From Pythium myriotylum (Eukaryota > Oomycota > Peronosporomycetes > Pythiales > Pythiaceae): a DNA stretch of 64,000 bases. Made by a program: the position numbers and the translations under genes. Of the stretch, positions 1-11,534 are shown in pieces; the first letter of the stretch is position 1; each line of letters begins with the position of its first letter. Location of the stretch: positions 775,851-839,850 of the forward strand of contig JALJCQ010000028.1 of assembly GCA_023091665.1 (NCBI GenBank). The letters are read 5' to 3'. Under the pieces are notes generated by a model. It did not search any database. It saw only the letters and a program-made list of their open reading frames with translations, and was not told the DNA's origin.

Positions 1-455
1 CCCCCTATCTACCTGCTTGCTTTGAGGGTGTCGCGCGTGTTGCAAGTCGGTGGGGCGGTTCTATGGTTCCTAGCACTGTTTTTTGTTTGTTTGTTTGTTT
101 TTGGTTTTGGTTTTGGTTTCATTCATGCGTTCTTTTCTTTTCTGCTCCTTCTTCTCCATTTTTTATAGTCAAATCTCGGGGACAGGCACCGATAACCCTA
201 GAGAGGAGAAGCTTCCGCATGGGCAGCCCGTTTACGCTCGGGCGATGGACTCTAGTCTGGCAAGATAACAGAGACGCGGGAAAGGCGAACACATTTCCCG
301 TCAACACACTGACACCGTGCCGTGTAAAACTTTTCAACCCGAGTTCCCGGATGAACGAAGGACGCAATTTCCACATTCGCCTAGTCCTCCACCGTTCTGT
401 ACCGTCCTGCACCGCTCTTCGCGCTGTAGGTGGATCGTTGGGCGTTGGGATGTCG

Positions 456-527
456 TCGATTGGGTCGATTGGGTCGATTGGGTCGATTGGGTCGATTGGG
501 TCGATTGGGTCGATTGGGTCGATTGGG
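456..527 (+). repeat. 9-bp TCGATTGGG minisatellite (unit 0, 8 copies)
   Basis: Eight exact tandem copies here. Copy number per unit from left to right: 8, 8, 9, 7, 5, 9, 5, 5, 5, 5, 6, 8, 8, 8, 9, 8, 8, 8, 8, 8, 10, 10, then 12 in the unit beginning at 49,172, and 9 and 9 in the last two units. GGG runs are spaced by six bases, so four consecutive copies meet the usual G3-N1-7 quadruplex pattern. The G-rich strand is the same strand as the telomeric G-strand. Because the period is a multiple of three, the minisatellite adds artificial IGS, VDW or IDP repeats to overlapping reading frames. Confidence 0.97.
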
Positions 528-1074
528 TCCCCTGTCGACACCGCAGATATCATCTACAAGGTAGAGGACAACCTTCTGTGTGTGTCCGACCAGACGCTGG
601 ATCGTTTGTGGCTCGTGGTACCAGAGGGTAATCAAACGGCCGTCTGGTCTCCCTGTGTGGTGAGCGCATGTTTCTCCCCCGCAAGGAACGCGATCGACGC
701 TGCTGTCATCCTGATCTTATTCTACACGATGTTGAAGCTAATCCTGGTGGTCAGTATGAGGGCTGTTTTTCGTTCCTTTTCTACTATAATGTCGACGGGA
801 CGCCATTTCTGACTCGGGTGGATCTTGATTGCCCTGCCGATCATAGCCACCCGTAGAAAGCATCTGCACTGCATCTGTACTGCAGAATCAGAATCCAAGA
901 CGTCGCCTGTTCCACCACACCTCTCTTACTGCATGCCTCTCTGCAGCCTTGGCGCCGTGCCATGGCGGTCGAAAACGCAGGCTGTGTGGCAAGACGGAAG
1001 GCTCTGTTTTCATTCCTGGCGCACGATTCGATTTGATAGGGTGCGTGTGTGAGCGCGCGCGGAGGAGAGAGAGA

Positions 1075-1085
<11 letters not shown>

Positions 1086-1119
<34 letters not shown>
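1086..1119 (+). repeat. (GA)n microsatellite (unit 0)
   Basis: A purine tract found in every unit about 80 bp upstream of the tRNA. Three structural classes exist: a plain GA run (tRNA copies at 1,200-5,287 and 25,743-29,830); a GA run followed by roughly 10-16 G (nine consecutive copies, 7,339-23,700); and GA with short GGG interruptions (31,864 onward). The most length-variable part of the unit. Confidence 0.95.
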
Positions 1120-1125
<6 letters not shown>

Positions 1126-1199
1126 TGGAAGGGTCGAAGGATGGATGGCGGTTAGGGTTAAGGTTGTGTTGGGTTTGTGTTGCAGGGCGAATCTTTTGT

Positions 1200-1283
1200 G
1201 GTATCTTGCCCGAGTGGTCTAAGGGGGCGGACTTAAGATCCGCTAGACGTTCGTCTGCGTGGGTTCAAACCCCACAGGTACCA
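1200..1283 (+). tRNA. tRNA-Leu(UAA), unit 0 (reference copy)
   Basis: This is an 84-nt class II tRNA. The 7-bp acceptor stem pairs GGTATCT with AGGTACC (one T-G pair) and is followed by discriminator A; CCA is not encoded. The anticodon stem is GCGGA/TCCGC around loop CTTAAGA, giving anticodon TAA at 1,234-1,236, which reads UUA leucine codons. The long variable arm folds as AGAC-GTTC-GTCT, as expected for tRNA-Leu. The T-arm is GTGGG/CCCAC with loop TTCAAAC. There is no intron. The internal promoter is complete: A-box-like TGCCCGAGTGG at 1,207-1,217 and B box GGTTCAAACCC at 1,262-1,272. The fold and long variable arm are seen directly; function in translation is inferred. All other full copies in the window look identical by eye. 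Confidence 0.97.
1207..1272 (+). promoter_or_regulatory. Internal RNA polymerase III promoter (A and B boxes)
   Basis: The A-box-like element TGCCCGAGTGG lies at 1,207-1,217 and a perfect B-box match (GGTTCRANNCC) at 1,262-1,272. Their 44-bp separation fits a class II tRNA. TFIIIC would bind these in each unit, so the array is potentially a dense TFIIIC array next to a telomere. The same pair sits at the same offsets in every intact unit. Confidence 0.85.
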
Positions 1284-1296
1284 TGTTATGCGCCAG

Positions 1297-1316
1297 AGAG
1301 AGGCCTCAACCTCTCT
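1297..1316 (+). other. Hairpin just downstream of the tRNA
   Basis: Perfect 7-bp stem AGAGAGG/CCTCTCT around a CCTCAA loop, beginning 14 nt after the tRNA discriminator base. It recurs in every unit and would lie in the 3' trailer of a Pol III transcript. No known function is recognised. Confidence 0.6.
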
Positions 1317-1387
1317 GCTCGCTCTCGTGGATGCATGTGTTTCTTGTCCCCCCTGGCCCGCGCTACCACCAGAGGCCCTTTATGCTC

Positions 1388-1416
1388 TTTTATGCTACAC
1401 TCTTTTAGACTCTTTT
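1388..1416 (+). terminator. Triple T4 Pol III terminator candidates
   Basis: Three TTTT runs lie at 1,388-1,391, 1,403-1,406 and 1,413-1,416, each in the context CTCTTTTA. They are the first T4 runs downstream of the tRNA, about 104 nt past its 3' end. If they terminate transcription, the primary transcript has an unusually long trailer containing the hairpin. The cluster is conserved in all units. Confidence 0.55.
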
Positions 1417-1466
1417 ACGCTTCTTTACCATCTTCGATGCATCCGTTACCCCTCGCCTTCACCCCC

Positions 1467-1532
1467 ACAGACACAGACACAGACACAGACGCAGACACAG
1501 ACACAGACACAGACACAGACACAGACACAGAC
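1467..1532 (+). repeat. 6-bp ACAGAC minisatellite (unit 0, 11 copies)
   Basis: Eleven copies, one of them GCAGAC, about 180 bp downstream of the tRNA. Other units have 9 to 12 copies. The last complete unit (59,710-61,743) has only 5 and lacks the GCAGAC variant. The units with tRNA at 40,102 and 42,191 carry two GCAGAC copies. Confidence 0.95.
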
Positions 1533-3111
1533 TCCGGTAGCGCACTCCGACATGCCTCCGCCATGGTTGTCTTTGTCTTCCACTCAGTGCACAGCCGTTC
1601 CGCCACCCTTCACTGTGTCTTGCACAACGAGCCTGTTGACAATCAATACGAAAACCGAGGCCACAAAACGGAGACTACTCTGTCGAGAGTCTTCTCTCAA
1701 CACCTGCTAGTGGTCCGACCGCTCACCTCACAGACTACACCGGCTGTAACATAGATCCTTGCGTTAAGCGTGTAGGGAGGTGGACGACGATTGACTCATC
1801 ACATGTAAAATTGCCGCTGTTCTTGGCTTCGTTGGCGTTGATGCAGTGTCATTGTCGCGACTCGCGCTCTGTGTCGATCTCATGAACACGAAATGAAACG
1901 TCTGAGAGACAGGTTGCGCAGTCTTACCTGCACTCCTCACGTCTTCTCTGCTCGCCCGTCCGTTGTCTCATGGGAGCTGGAATGGGTGCGCCTTGGACTT
2001 TGTATAGCGCTCCAACGTCGTGAATGTGTAGCTCAAGCCCCCTATCTACCTGCTTGCTTTGAGGGTGTCGCGCGTGTTGCAAGTCGGTGGGGCGGTTCTA
2101 TGGTTCCTAGCACTGTTTTTTGTTTGTTTGTTTGTTTTTGGTTTTGGTTTTGGTTTCATTCATGCGTTCTTTTCTTTTCTGCTCCTTCTTCTCCATTTTT
2201 TATAGTCAAATCTCGGGGACAGGCACCGATAACCCTAGAGAGGAGAAGCTTCCGCATGGGCAGCCCGTTTACGCTCGGGCGATGGACTCTAGTCTGGCAA
2301 GATAACAGAGACGCGGGAAAGGCGAACACATTTCCCGTCAACACACTGACACCGTGCCGTGTAAAACTTTTCAACCCGAGTTCCCGGATGAACGAAGGAC
2401 GCAATTTCCACATTCGCCTAGTCCTCCACCGTTCTGTACCGTCCTGCACCGCTCTTCGCGCTGTAGGTGGATCGTTGGGCGTTGGGATGTCGTCGATTGG
2501 GTCGATTGGGTCGATTGGGTCGATTGGGTCGATTGGGTCGATTGGGTCGATTGGGTCGATTGGGTCCCCTGTCGACACCGCAGATATCATCTACAAGGTA
2601 GAGGACAACCTTCTGTGTGTGTCCGACCAGACGCTGGATCGTTTGTGGCTCGTGGTACCAGAGGGTAATCAAACGGCCGTCTGGTCTCCCTGTGTGGTGA
2701 GCGCATGTTTCTCCCCCGCAAGGAACGCGATCGACGCTGCTGTCATCCTGATCTTATTCTACACGATGTTGAAGCTAATCCTGGTGGTCAGTATGAGGGC
2801 TGTTTTTCGTTCCTTTTCTACTATAATGTCGACGGGACGCCATTTCTGACTCGGGTGGATCTTGATTGCCCTGCCGATCATAGCCACCCGTAGAAAGCAT
2901 CTGCACTGCATCTGTACTGCAGAATCAGAATCCAAGACGTCGCCTGTTCCACCACACCTCTCTTACTGCATGCCTCTCTGCAGCCTTGGCGCCGTGCCAT
3001 GGCGGTCGAAAACGCAGGCTGTGTGGCAAGACGGAAGGCTCTGTTTTCATTCCTGGCGCACGATTCGATTTGATAGGGTGCGTGTGTGAGCGCGCGCGGA
3101 GGAGAGAGAGA

Positions 3112-3160
<49 letters not shown>

Positions 3161-3234
3161 TGGAAGGGTCGAAGGATGGATGGCGGTTAGGGTTAAGGTT
3201 GTGTTGGGTTTGTGTTGCAGGGCGAATCTTTTGT

Positions 3235-3318
3235 GGTATCTTGCCCGAGTGGTCTAAGGGGGCGGACTTAAGATCCGCTAGACGTTCGTCTGCGTGGGTT
3301 CAAACCCCACAGGTACCA
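3235..3318 (+). tRNA. tRNA-Leu(UAA), unit 1
   Basis: Full 84-nt gene, anticodon TAA. Unit 1,893-3,927 (2,035 bp) has 8 nine-mers and 11 six-mers. The trailer has a G-to-A change between the first and second T-runs (tatactac), shared only with the copy at 27,778. Confidence 0.97.
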
Positions 3319-5155
3319 TGTTATGCGCCAGAGAGAGGCCTCAACCTCTCTGCTCGCTCTCGTGGATGCATGTGTTTCTTGTCCCCCCTGGCCCGCGCTA
3401 CCACCAGAGGCCCTTTATGCTCTTTTATACTACACTCTTTTAGACTCTTTTACGCTTCTTTACCATCTTCGATGCATCCGTTACCCCTCGCCTTCACCCC
3501 CACAGACACAGACACAGACACAGACGCAGACACAGACACAGACACAGACACAGACACAGACACAGACTCCGGTAGCGCACTCCGACATGCCTCCGCCATG
3601 GTTGTCTTTGTCTTCCACTCAGTGCACAGCCGTTCCGCCACCCTTCACTGTGTCTTGCACAACGAGCCTGTTGACAATCAATACGAAAACCGAGGCCACA
3701 AAACGGAGACTACTCTGTCGAGAGTCTTCTCTCAACACCTGCTAGTGGTCCGACCGCTCACCTCACAGACTACACCGGCTGTAACATAGATCCTTGCGTT
3801 AAGCGTGTAGGGAGGTGGACGACGATTGACTCATCACATGTAAAATTGCCGCTGTTCTTGGCTTCGTTGGCGTTGATGCAGTGTCATTGTCGCGACTCGC
3901 GCTCTGTGTCGATCTCATGAACACGAAATGAAACGTCTGAGAGACAGGTTGCGCAGTCTTACCTGCACTCCTCACGTCTTCTCTGCTCGCCCGTCCGTTG
4001 TCTCATGGGAGCTGGAATGGGTGCGCCTTGGACTTTGTATAGCGCTCCAACGTCGTGAATGTGTAGCTCAAGCCCCCTATCTACCTGCTTGCTTTGAGGG
4101 TGTCGCGCGTGTTGCAAGTCGGTGGGGCGGTTCTATGGTTCCTAGCACTGTTTTTTGTTTGTTTGTTTGTTTTTGGTTTTGGTTTTGGTTTCATTCATGC
4201 GTTCTTTTCTTTTCTGCTCCTTCTTCTCCATTTTTTATAGTCAAATCTCGGGGACAGGCACCGATAACCCTAGAGAGGAGAAGCTTCCGCATGGGCAGCC
4301 CGTTTACGCTCGGGCGATGGACTCTAGTCTGGCAAGATAACAGAGACGCGGGAAAGGCGAACACATTTCCCGTCAACACACTGACACCGTGCCGTGTAAA
4401 ACTTTTCAACCCGAGTTCCCGGATGAACGAAGGACGCAATTTCCACATTCGCCTAGTCCTCCACCGTTCTGTACCGTCCTGCACCGCTCTTCGCGCTGTA
4501 GGTGGATCGTTGGGCGTTGGGATGTCGTCGATTGGGTCGATTGGGTCGATTGGGTCGATTGGGTCGATTGGGTCGATTGGGTCGATTGGGTCGATTGGGT
4601 CGATTGGGTCCCCTGTCGACACCGCAGATATCATCTACAAGGTAGAGGACAACCTTCTGTGTGTGTCCGACCAGACGCTGGATCGTTTGTGGCTCGTGGT
4701 ACCAGAGGGTAATCAAACGGCCGTCTGGTCTCCCTGTGTGGTGAGCGCATGTTTCTCCCCCGCAAGGAACGCGATCGACGCTGCTGTCATCCTGATCTTA
4801 TTCTACACGATGTTGAAGCTAATCCTGGTGGTCAGTATGAGGGCTGTTTTTCGTTCCTTTTCTACTATAATGTCGACGGGACGCCATTTCTGACTCGGAT
4901 GGATCTTGATTGCCCTGCCGATCATAGCCACCCGTAGAAAGCATCTGCACTGCATCTGTACTGCAGAATCAGAATCCAAGACGTCGCCTGTTCCACCACA
5001 CCTCTCTTACTGCATGCCTCTCTGCAGCCTTGGCGCCGTGCCATGGCGGTCGAAAACGCAGGCTGTGTGGCAAGACGGAAGGCTCTGTTTTCATTCCTGG
5101 CGCACGATTCGATTTGATAGGGTGCGTGTGTGAGCGCGCGCGGAGGAGAGAGAGA

Positions 5156-5216
<61 letters not shown>

Positions 5217-5286
5217 AGGGTCGAAGGATGGATGGCGGTTAGGGTTAAGGTTGTGTTGGGTTTGTGTTGCAGGGCGAATCTTTTGT

Positions 5287-5370
5287 GGTATCTTGCCCGA
5301 GTGGTCTAAGGGGGCGGACTTAAGATCCGCTAGACGTTCGTCTGCGTGGGTTCAAACCCCACAGGTACCA
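5287..5370 (+). tRNA. tRNA-Leu(UAA), unit 2
   Basis: Full gene. Unit 3,928-5,979 (2,052 bp) has 9 nine-mers, 11 six-mers, a long uninterrupted GA run, and A instead of G at 4,899 (shared with the units at 10,083 and 28,471). Confidence 0.97.
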
Positions 5371-7189
5371 TGTTATGCGCCAGAGAGAGGCCTCAACCTC
5401 TCTGCTCGCTCTCGTGGATGCATGTGTTTCTTGTCCCCCCTGGCCCGCGCTACCACCAGAGGCCCTTTATGCTCTTTTATGCTACACTCTTTTAGACTCT
5501 TTTACGCTTCTTTACCATCTTCGATGCATCCGTTACCCCTCGCCTTCACCCCCACAGACACAGACACAGACACAGACGCAGACACAGACACAGACACAGA
5601 CACAGACACAGACACAGACTCCGGTAGCGCACTCCGACATGCCTCCGCCATGGTTGTCTTTGTCTTCCACTCAGTGCACAGCCGTTCCGCCACCCTTCAC
5701 TGTGTCTTGCACAACGAGCCTGTTGACAATCAATACGAAAACCGAGGCCACAAAACGGAGACTACTCTGTCGAGAGTCTTCTCTCAACACCTGCTAGTGG
5801 TCCGACCGCTCACCTCACAGACTACACCGGCTGTAACATAGATCCTTGCGTTAAGCGTGTAGGGAGGTGGACGACGATTGACTCATCACATGTAAAATTG
5901 CCGCTGTTCTTGGCTTCGTTGGCGTTGATGCAGTGTCATTGTCGCGACTCGCGCTCTGTGTCGATCTCATGAACACGAAATGAAACGTCTGAGAGACAGG
6001 TTGCGCAGTCTTACCTGCACTCCTCACGTCTTCTCTGCTCGCCCGTCCGTTGTCTCATGGGAGCTGGAATGGGTGCGCCTTGGACTTTGTATAGCGCTCC
6101 AACGTCGTGAATGTGTAGCTCAAGCCCCCTATCTACCTGCTTGCTTTGAGGGTGTCGCGCGTGTTGCAAGTCGGTGGGGCGGTTCTATGGTTCCTAGCAC
6201 TGTTTTTTGTTTGTTTGTTTGTTTTTGGTTTTGGTTTTGGTTTCATTCATGCGTTCTTTTCTTTTCTGCTCCTTCTTCTCCATTTTTTATAGTCAAATCT
6301 CGGGGACAGGCACCGATAACCCTAGAGAGGAGAAGCTTCCGCATGGGCAGCCCGTTTACGCTCGGGCGATGGACTCTAGTCTGGCAAGATAACAGAGACG
6401 CGGGAAAGGCGAACACATTTCCCGTCAACACACTGACACCGTGCCGTGTAAAACTTTTCAACCCGAGTTCCCGGATGAACGAAGGACGCAATTTCCACAT
6501 TCGCCTAGTCCTCCACCGTTCTGTACCGTCCTGCACCGCTCTTCGCGCTGTAGGTGGATCGTTGGGCGTTGGGATGTCGTCGATTGGGTCGATTGGGTCG
6601 ATTGGGTCGATTGGGTCGATTGGGTCGATTGGGTCGATTGGGTCCCCTGTCGACACCGCAGATATCATCTACAAGGTAGAGGACAACCTTCTGTGTGTGT
6701 CCGACCAGACGCTGGATCGTTTGTGGCTCGTGGTACCAGAGGGTAATCAAACGGCCGTCTGGTCTCCCTGTGTGGTGAGCGCATGTTTCTCCCCCGCAAG
6801 GAACGCGATCGACGCTGCTGTCATCCTGATCTTATTCTACACGATGTTGAAGCTAATCCTGGTGGTCAGTATGAGGGCTGTTTTTCGTTCCTTTTCTACT
6901 ATAATGTCGACGGGACGCCATTTCTGACTCGGGTGGATCTTGATTGCCCTGCCGATCATAGCCACCCGTAGAAAGCATCTGCACTGCATCTGTACTGCAG
7001 AATCAGAATCCAAGACGTCGCCTGTTCCACCACACCTCTCTTACTGCATGCCTCTCTGCAGCCTTGGCGCCGTGCCATGCCGGTCGAAAACGCAGGCTGT
7101 GTGGCAAGACGGAAGGCTCTGTTTTCATTCCTGGCGCACGATTCGATTTGATAGGGTGCGTGTGTGAGCGCGCGCGGAGGAGAGAGAGA

Positions 7190-7243
<54 letters not shown>

Positions 7244-7338
7244 GGAGAGAGAGAGGGAGAGAGATGGAAGGGTCGAAGGATGGATGGCGGTTAGGGTTAA
7301 GGTTGTGTTGGGTTTGTGTTGCAGGGCGAATCTTTTGT

Positions 7339-7422
7339 GGTATCTTGCCCGAGTGGTCTAAGGGGGCGGACTTAAGATCCGCTAGACGTTCGTCTGCGTG
7401 GGTTCAAACCCCACAGGTACCA
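7339..7422 (+). tRNA. tRNA-Leu(UAA), unit 3
   Basis: Full gene. Unit 5,980-8,031 (2,052 bp) has 7 nine-mers and 11 six-mers. It is the first unit whose GA tract is followed by a G-run. Confidence 0.97.
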
Positions 7423-9223
7423 TGTTATGCGCCAGAGAGAGGCCTCAACCTCTCTGCTCGCTCTCGTGGATGCATGTGTTTCTTGTCCCCCCTGGCCCGC
7501 GCTACCACCAGAGGCCCTTTATGCTCTTTTATGCTACACTCTTTTAGACTCTTTTACGCTTCTTTACCATCTTCGATGCATCCGTTACCCCTCGCCTTCA
7601 CCCCCACAGACACAGACACAGACACAGACGCAGACACAGACACAGACACAGACACAGACACAGACACAGACTCCGGTAGCGCACTCCGACATGCCTCCGC
7701 CATGGTTGTCTTTGTCTTCCACTCAGTGCACAGCCGTTCCGCCACCCTTCACTGTGTCTTGCACAACGAGCCTGTTGACAATCAATACGAAAACCGAGGC
7801 CACAAAACGGAGACTACTCTGTCGAGAGTCTTCTCTCAACACCTGCTAGTGGTCCGACCGCTCACCTCACAGACTACACCGGCTGTAACATAGATCCTTG
7901 CGTTAAGCGTGTAGGGAGGTGGACGACGATTGACTCATCACATGTAAAATTGCCGCTGTTCTTGGCTTCGTTGGCGTTGATGCAGTGTCATTGTCGCGAC
8001 TCGCGCTCTGTGTCGATCTCATGAACACGAAATGAAACGTCTGAGAGACAGGTTGCGCAGTCTTACCTGCACTCCTCACGTCTTCTCTGCTCGCCCGTCC
8101 GTTGTCTCATGGGAGCTGGAATGGGTGCGCCTTGGACTTTGTATAGCGCTCCAACGTCGTGAATGTGTAGCTCAAGCCCCCTATCTACCTGCTTGCTTTG
8201 AGGGTGTCGCGCGTGTTGCAAGTCGGTGGGGCGGTTCTATGGTTCCTAGCACTGTTTTTTGTTTGTTTGTTTGTTTTTGGTTTTGGTTTTGGTTTCATTC
8301 ATGCGTTCTTTTCTTTTCTGCTCCTTCTTCTCCATTTTTTATAGTCAAATCTCGGGGACAGGCACCGATAACCCTAGAGAGGAGAAGCTTCCGCATGGGC
8401 AGCCCGTTTACGCTCGGGCGATGGACTCTAGTCTGGCAAGATAACAGAGACGCGGGAAAGGCGAACACATTTCCCGTCAACACACTGACACCGTGCCGTG
8501 TAAAACTTTTCAACCCGAGTTCCCGGATGAACGAAGGACGCAATTTCCACATTCGCCTAGTCCTCCACCGTTCTGTACCGTCCTGCACCGCTCTTCGCGC
8601 TGTAGGTGGATCGTTGGGCGTTGGGATGTCGTCGATTGGGTCGATTGGGTCGATTGGGTCGATTGGGTCGATTGGGTCCCCTGTCGACACCGCAGATATC
8701 ATCTACAAGGTAGAGGACAACCTTCTGTGTGTGTCCGACCAGACGCTGGATCGTTTGTGGCTCGTGGTACCAGAGGGTAATCAAACGGCCGTCTGGTCTC
8801 CCTGTGTGGTGAGCGCATGTTTCTCCCCCGCAAGGAACGCGATCGACGCTGCTGTCATCCTGATCTTATTCTACACGATGTTGAAGCTAATCCTGGTGGT
8901 CAGTATGAGGGCTGTTTTTCGTTCCTTTTCTACTATAATGTCGACGGGACGCCATTTCTGACTCGGGTGGATCTTGATTGCCCTGCCGATCATAGCCACC
9001 CGTAGAAAGCATCTGCACTGCATCTGTACTGCAGAATCAGAATCCAAGACGTCGCCTGTTCCACCACACCTCTCTTACTGCATGCCTCTCTGCAGCCTTG
9101 GCGCCGTGCCATGCCGGTCGAAAACGCAGGCTGTGTGGCAAAACGGAAGGCTCTGTTTTCATTCCTGGCGCACGATTCGATTTGATAGGGTGCGTGTGTG
9201 AGCGCGCGCGGAGGAGAGAGAGA

Positions 9224-9297
<74 letters not shown>

Positions 9298-9395
9298 GGG
9301 GGGGAGAGAGAGGGAGAGAGATGGAAGGGTCGAAGGATGGATGGCGGTTAGGGTTAAGGTTGTGTTGGGTTTGTGTTGCAGGGCGAATCTTTTGT

Positions 9396-9479
9396 GGTAT
9401 CTTGCCCGAGTGGTCTAAGGGGGCGGACTTAAGATCCGCTAGACGTTCGTCTGCGTGGGTTCAAACCCCACAGGTACCA
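9396..9479 (+). tRNA. tRNA-Leu(UAA), unit 4
   Basis: Full gene. Unit 8,032-10,082 (2,051 bp) has 5 nine-mers and 10 six-mers, with a long GA tract plus one of the longest G-runs (9,288-9,304). Confidence 0.97.
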
Positions 9480-11310
9480 TGTTATGCGCCAGAGAGAGGC
9501 CTCAACCTCTCTGCTCGCTCTCGTGGATGCATGTGTTTCTTGTCCCCCCTGGCCCGCGCTACCACCAGAGGCCCTTTATGCTCTTTTATGCTACACTCTT
9601 TTAGACTCTTTTACGCTTCTTTACCATCTTCGATGCATCCGTTACCCCTCGCCTTCACCCCCACAGACACAGACACAGACGCAGACACAGACACAGACAC
9701 AGACACAGACACAGACACAGACTCCGGTAGCGCACTCCGACATGCCTCCGCCATGGTTGTCTTTGTCTTCCACTCAGTGCACAGCCGTTCCGCCACCCTT
9801 CACTGTGTCTTGCACAACGAGCCTGTTGACAATCAATACGAAAACCGAGGCCACAAAACGGAGACTACTCTGTCGAGAGTCTTCTCTCAACACCTGCTAG
9901 TGGTCCGACCGCTCACCTCACAGACTACACCGGCTGTAACATAGATCCTTGCGTTAAGCGTGTAGGGAGGTGGACGACGATTGACTCATCACATGTAAAA
10001 TTGCCGCTGTTCTTGGCTTCGTTGGCGTTGATGCAGTGTCATTGTCGCGACTCGCGCTCTGTGTCGATCTCATGAACACGAAATGAAACGTCTGAGAGAC
10101 AGGTTGCGCAGTCTTACCTGCACTCCTCACGTCTTCTCTGCTCGCCCGTCCGTTGTCTCATGGGAGCTGGAATGGGTGCGCCTTGGACTTTGTATAGCGC
10201 TCCAACGTCGTGAATGTGTAGCTCAAGCCCCCTATCTACCTGCTTGCTTTGAGGGTGTCGCGCGTGTTGCAAGTCGGTGGGGCGGTTCTATGGTTCCTAG
10301 CACTGTTTTTTGTTTGTTTGTTTGTTTTTGGTTTTGGTTTTGGTTTCATTCATGCGTTCTTTTCTTTTCTGCTCCTTCTTCTCCATTTTTTATAGTCAAA
10401 TCTCGGGGACAGGCACCGATAACCCTAGAGAGGAGAAGCTTCCGCATGGGCAGCCCGTTTACGCTCGGGCGATGGACTCTAGTCTGGCAAGATAACAGAG
10501 ACGCGGGAAAGGCGAACACATTTCCCGTCAACACACTGACACCGTGCCGTGTAAAACTTTTCAACCCGAGTTCCCGGATGAACGAAGGACGCAATTTCCA
10601 CATTCGCCTAGTCCTCCACCGTTCTGTACCGTCCTGCACCGCTCTTCGCGCTGTAGGTGGATCGTTGGGCGTTGGGATGTCGTCGATTGGGTCGATTGGG
10701 TCGATTGGGTCGATTGGGTCGATTGGGTCGATTGGGTCGATTGGGTCGATTGGGTCGATTGGGTCCCCTGTCGACACCGCAGATATCATCTACAAGGTAG
10801 AGGACAACCTTCTGTGTGTGTCCGACCAGACGCTGGATCGTTTGTGGCTCGTGGTACCAGAGGGTAATCAAACGGCCGTCTGGTCTCCCTGTGTGGTGAG
10901 CGCATGTTTCTCCCCCGCAAGGAACGCGATCGACGCTGCTGTCATCCTGATCTTATTCTACACGATGTTGAAGCTAATCCTGGTGGTCAGTATGAGGGCT
11001 GTTTTTCGTTCCTTTTCTACTATAATGTCGACGGGACGCCATTTCTGACTCGGATGGATCTTGATTGCCCTGCCGATCATAGCCACCCGTAGAAAGCATC
11101 TGCACTGCATCTGTACTGCAGAATCAGAATCCAAGACGTCGCCTGTTCCACCACACCTCTCTTACTGCATGCCTCTCTGCAGCCTTGGCGCCGTGCCATG
11201 GCGGTCGAAAACGCAGGCTGTGTGGCAAGACGGAAGGCTCTGTTTTCATTCCTGGCGCACGATTCGATTTGATAGGGTGCGTGTGTGAGCGCGCGCGGAG
11301 GAGAGAGAGA

Positions 11311-11356
<46 letters not shown>

Positions 11357-11450
11357 GAGAGAGAGAGGGAGAGAGATGGAAGGGTCGAAGGATGGATGGC
11401 GGTTAGGGTTAAGGTTGTGTTGGGTTTGTGTTGCAGGGCGAATCTTTTGT

Positions 11451-11534
11451 GGTATCTTGCCCGAGTGGTCTAAGGGGGCGGACTTAAGATCCGCTAGACG
11501 TTCGTCTGCGTGGGTTCAAACCCCACAGGTACCA
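11451..11534 (+). tRNA. tRNA-Leu(UAA), unit 5 (mosaic unit)
   Basis: Full gene. Unit 10,083-12,143 (2,061 bp) has 9 nine-mers and 11 six-mers. Its left ~1.2 kb matches the type at 3,928, while its GA/G-run tract belongs to the neighbouring G-run class. Confidence 0.97.

Larger units (their letters stand above)
1..6642 (+). repeat. Array segment duplicated at 24,544-31,185
   Basis: Unit lengths (2,035 and 2,052), 9-mer counts (8, 8, 9), GA tract form, the private TATACTAC trailer variant (tRNA copy at 3,235) and the A at 4,899 all recur at a constant +24,543 bp offset (12 units). The match extends to the left edge. It breaks in the unit starting at 5,980, which has 7 nine-mers against 8 in the partner at 30,523 and then differs by single bases. 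Confidence 0.85.

Noticed and set aside
1149..1166. TTAGGGTTAAGG motif 35-50 bp upstream of each tRNA as an interstitial telomere
   Set aside because: Only one TTAGGG and a near copy, and not the TTTAGGG type of this chromosome. Too short to call.
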